From Cupriavidus necator (lineage in GTDB: Bacteria; Pseudomonadota; Gammaproteobacteria; Burkholderiales; Burkholderiaceae), in assembly GCF_013141915.1 (NCBI RefSeq), contig NZ_SROX01000007.1, positions 62,001 through 126,000 of the forward strand: DNA of 64,000 nt, written 5' to 3'. The notes beneath the pieces are model-generated. The model searched no databases. It was not told the DNA's origin and saw nothing but the letters and a program-made list of their open reading frames with translations. The first letter of the stretch is position 1. Each line of letters begins with the position of its first letter. The position numbers and the translations under genes are program-made. Of the stretch, positions 62,901 to 64,000 are shown in pieces.

Positions 62901-63083
62901 GGTCTCCAGCGGCGAATAGCCCGGCGCGGCGGTGTTGATCTGCACCTGCACGTTGGTGATGTCGGGCACCGCGTCGATCGGCAGTCGGGTATAGCTGTAC
63001 AGGCCCAGCGCGGCCATGCCCAGCACCGCCAGCAGCACCAGCCAGCGTTGCGCAATGGCAAAGCGGATCAGGCGTTCGAACAT
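59919..63083 (-). CDS. CzcA/CusA-family heavy-metal efflux RND pump
   Basis: The 1054-residue inner-membrane proton/cation antiporter. N-terminal MFERLIRFAIAQRWLVLLAVLGMAALGLYSYTRLPIDAVPDITNVQVQINTAAPGYSPLETEQRITYPVE is the CzcA/CusA form; SLGALDFGIIVDGAVVIVEN holds the family-typical DFGxxxD motif in the fourth membrane segment; large periplasmic loops follow. GGGAGG is five bases before the ATG at 63083. It lies 13 bases after the adaptor gene. Zn/Co/Cd/Ni or Cu/Ag specificity cannot be read safely from sequence alone. Confidence 0.96.
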   Translation of the reverse strand: MFERLIRFAIAQRWLVLLAVLGMAALGLYSYTRLPIDAVPDITNVQVQINTAAPGYSPLETEQRITYPVETVMAGLPGLEQTRSLSRYGLSQVTVIFRDGTDIHFARQLVNQRIQQARDQLPAGITPAMGPISTGLGEIYLWTVEADPGARKTDGTPYTLSDLREIQDWVIRPQLRNVPGVTEVNAIGGHARAYVVAPDLERMASHGLSLADVVGALEKNNDNVGAGYIERRGEQYLVRVPGQVRSLDDIDDVIVGSAQGQPIRVRDVATVQTGGELRTGAATENGREVVLGTVFMLIGENSRTVSQAVDRKMAEINRTLPAGVKAVTVYDRTTLVDKAIATVKKNLLEGAVLVIAILFLFLGNLPAALITALVIPLSMLFTFTGMVHYRISANLMSLGALDFGIIVDGAVVIVENCVRRLAHAQARQGRALTRDERQHEVFAAAREARRPLLYGQLIIMVVYLPIFALTGVEGKMFHPMAFTVVLALLGAMALSVTFVPAAVALFIGNRVAERENRLMAWARRRYAVLLERALAATLVVLAGAGVAVVLCLAMATRLGSEFVPSLNEGDLALQALRIPGTSLTQSVAMQQQVETALKAKFPEIERIFARTGTAEIASDPMPPNISDGYIMLKPEAQWPAPRRTRDALIAAIRAEVGKLPGNNYEFSQPIQLRFNELISGVRSDVAVKVFGDDNAVLEQTANQIAAVLQGIPGAAEVKVEQTTGLPMLTVQIDRNQAARYGLNLREIQETVSIAIGGKVSGTFFSGDRRFDIVVRLPEAVRADVDTLRRLPVALPRDAGARTSYIPLSEVASVEIAPGPNQVSRENGKRRIVVSANVRGRDIGSFVPEAEAAIHARVPVPAGYWTSWGGTFEQLQSATARLRVVVPLALGLVFVLLFAMFGNVKDGLLVFTGIPFALTGGILALWLRGIPLSISAAVGFIALCGVAVLNGLVMLSFIRSLREAGHGLDHAIREGALTRLRPVLMTALVASLGFMPMALATGTGAEVQRPLATVVIGGILSSTALTLLVLPVLYRLAHRNDGPVTAAVRGEGELA

Positions 63084-63096
63084 GCGCGCCTCCCGC

Positions 63097-64000
63097 TCAG
63101 TGCTCATGCCCGGCGCTGGCTTTGCCCAGCTCGGACTTGAGGATGAAGCTGTTGGTCGCGGCGTAGCGCGCGCCGGCCTGCAGGCCGTGGCTTACCTCCA
63201 CCAGCCTGCCGTCGCTGCGACCGGTCCTGACCGGCTGTACGGCAAACCCGTCCGGCACCGCTACGAACACCACGCTCTGGCCGTCGACCTGCTGCACCGC
63301 GTCGGCCGCCACCGTCACCGGCACCGGCTCCGGCGCGCCCAGCACGCTGACCGTGACGAACAACCCGGGGCGCCACGCCGTGCCCGGGTTGGCCAGCGTC
63401 ACGCGCGCCTTGGCGGTGCGGGTCTGCTCGCCCAGCAAGGCACCGACGTAGGACACCCGGCCCTCCGCCTGCGTCGCGGAAGCGCTGGACCGCACCGTGA
63501 CCGCCCCGCCCACCCGCACCCGGTCCAGGTCGCGCGCGGACACCACGAACTCGGCCCATACCGAACTCAGGTCCGAGACGGTGAAGACGCTGGCGTCTTC
63601 CTTGACCGCCTCGCCCAGCGCCAGGTGCTTCTCGACCACGATGCCGTCGAACGGCGCGCGCAGCGCGAACTGGTTCAGCGCGCCACCACCGGCCGCGCCG
63701 CGCTCGGCGGCGCCGATCGCGGTCAGCTTCTGGCGCGCGTTCTGCACCGCGATCTGCGCCTCCTCCAGCGCCGTGCGCGCCTGCTGGTAGTCCTGCTCGG
63801 CGGAGATCTTCTCCTGCCACAGCGTTTTCTCGCGCGCGTAGGTGGCGCGCGCCAGCGCCTCGCGCTTCTGCGCGGCCAGCAGTTCGCTGCGCTGCTCGGC
63901 CACCGTGGTGCTGGCGATCAGCGCCAGCACTTCGCCCTGGCGCACCGGCTGGCCCAGGTTGGCCGGCACCGCCTGCGCCACGCCGGCCACGCGCGGCACC
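63097..64000 (-). CDS. RND efflux periplasmic adaptor (CzcB-like), 5' end beyond the window
   Basis: About 300 C-terminal residues are visible; the N-terminus lies past base 64000. It has the membrane-fusion pattern: a lipoyl-half RVAGVAQAVPANLGQPVRQGEVLALI, a coiled-coil hairpin (about 40 to 95 in the visible part), the second lipoyl half FALRAPFDGIVVEKHLALGEAV, a beta-barrel domain (WAEFVVSARDLDRVRVGGAVTV) and a C-terminal domain ending AGHEH, with His that may bind metal. It is upstream of the RND pump in the same operon. Confidence 0.93.
   Translation of the reverse strand, partial: VPRVAGVAQAVPANLGQPVRQGEVLALIASTTVAEQRSELLAAQKREALARATYAREKTLWQEKISAEQDYQQARTALEEAQIAVQNARQKLTAIGAAERGAAGGGALNQFALRAPFDGIVVEKHLALGEAVKEDASVFTVSDLSSVWAEFVVSARDLDRVRVGGAVTVRSSASATQAEGRVSYVGALLGEQTRTAKARVTLANPGTAWRPGLFVTVSVLGAPEPVPVTVAADAVQQVDGQSVVFVAVPDGFAVQPVRTGRSDGRLVEVSHGLQAGARYAATNSFILKSELGKASAGHEH

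Overview
The window is very GC-rich DNA with strong third-position G/C bias. It carries a FliC-FlaG-FliDST / FliE / FliFGHIJK flagellar locus, a BON/CBS/PRC-barrel stress cluster, PHB-depolymerase-like esterases and a CzcA-type metal pump. Together these point to a beta-proteobacterium of the Burkholderiaceae, most like Cupriavidus/Ralstonia, possibly the secondary chromosome. This assignment rests on gene content, not on a database search. I saw no rRNA, tRNA, CRISPR array, insertion sequence or integrase.

Layout. (1) 1-24 kb, a stress and DNA-protection block: topoisomerase IB with a hydrolase and a DUF3182 protein; small CBS, BON, PRC-barrel and YflT-like proteins; a Lys/Ala-rich H1-like protein; an NtrC-type regulator with a degenerate kinase; a second, receiver-less sigma-54 activator; two hybrid kinases; an SDR oxidoreductase; LigD and Ku (non-homologous end joining); a second BON protein; and a Gln/Gly-rich disordered protein. 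Eight sites in this block read as -24/-12 (sigma-54) promoters, each with GG-N10-GC and an exact TTGC. They suggest one sigma-54-driven stress regulon. (2) 24-25.5 kb: an intergenic stretch with a convincing small-RNA gene, then a divergent Hfq-domain protein directly upstream of flagellin. (3) 25.5-39 kb: flagellar genes. fliC (with a textbook sigma-28 promoter), flaG, fliD, fliS, fliT, a FliK-like gene and fhlB run rightwards; fliE is convergent; fliF-G-H-I-J-K form a tightly overlapping operon. (4) 39-40 kb: a HicAB toxin-antitoxin pair whose toxin gene is frameshifted. (5) 40-64 kb, mixed housekeeping and envelope genes: AlkB, a GFA-family protein, two outer-membrane proteins, CysK, two TauE/SafE permeases, a DUF938 methyltransferase, a hydrolase lipoprotein, a PhoX-type phosphatase, an IMPACT protein, a ferredoxin, a VapBC-type pair with a perfect operator, an esterase, a DUF3606 protein, a large phytase-like/GDPD protein, an alpha carbonic anhydrase, a P450-monooxygenase-permease operon, a small lipoprotein, and a CzcA/CzcB efflux system cut by the window end.

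How the parts work together. The stress block looks like a self-contained circuit: two sigma-54 activators, sensor kinases and their likely targets (CBS/BON proteins, SDR, DNA-binding and disordered small proteins) lie within 20 kb, with repair enzymes (LigD, Ku, topoisomerase IB) interspersed. The Hfq-like gene and the small RNA sit exactly at the junction with the flagellar locus, so post-transcriptional control of motility is plausible but unproven. Start codons were chosen by ribosome-binding sites and family start positions; where these were weak I say so.
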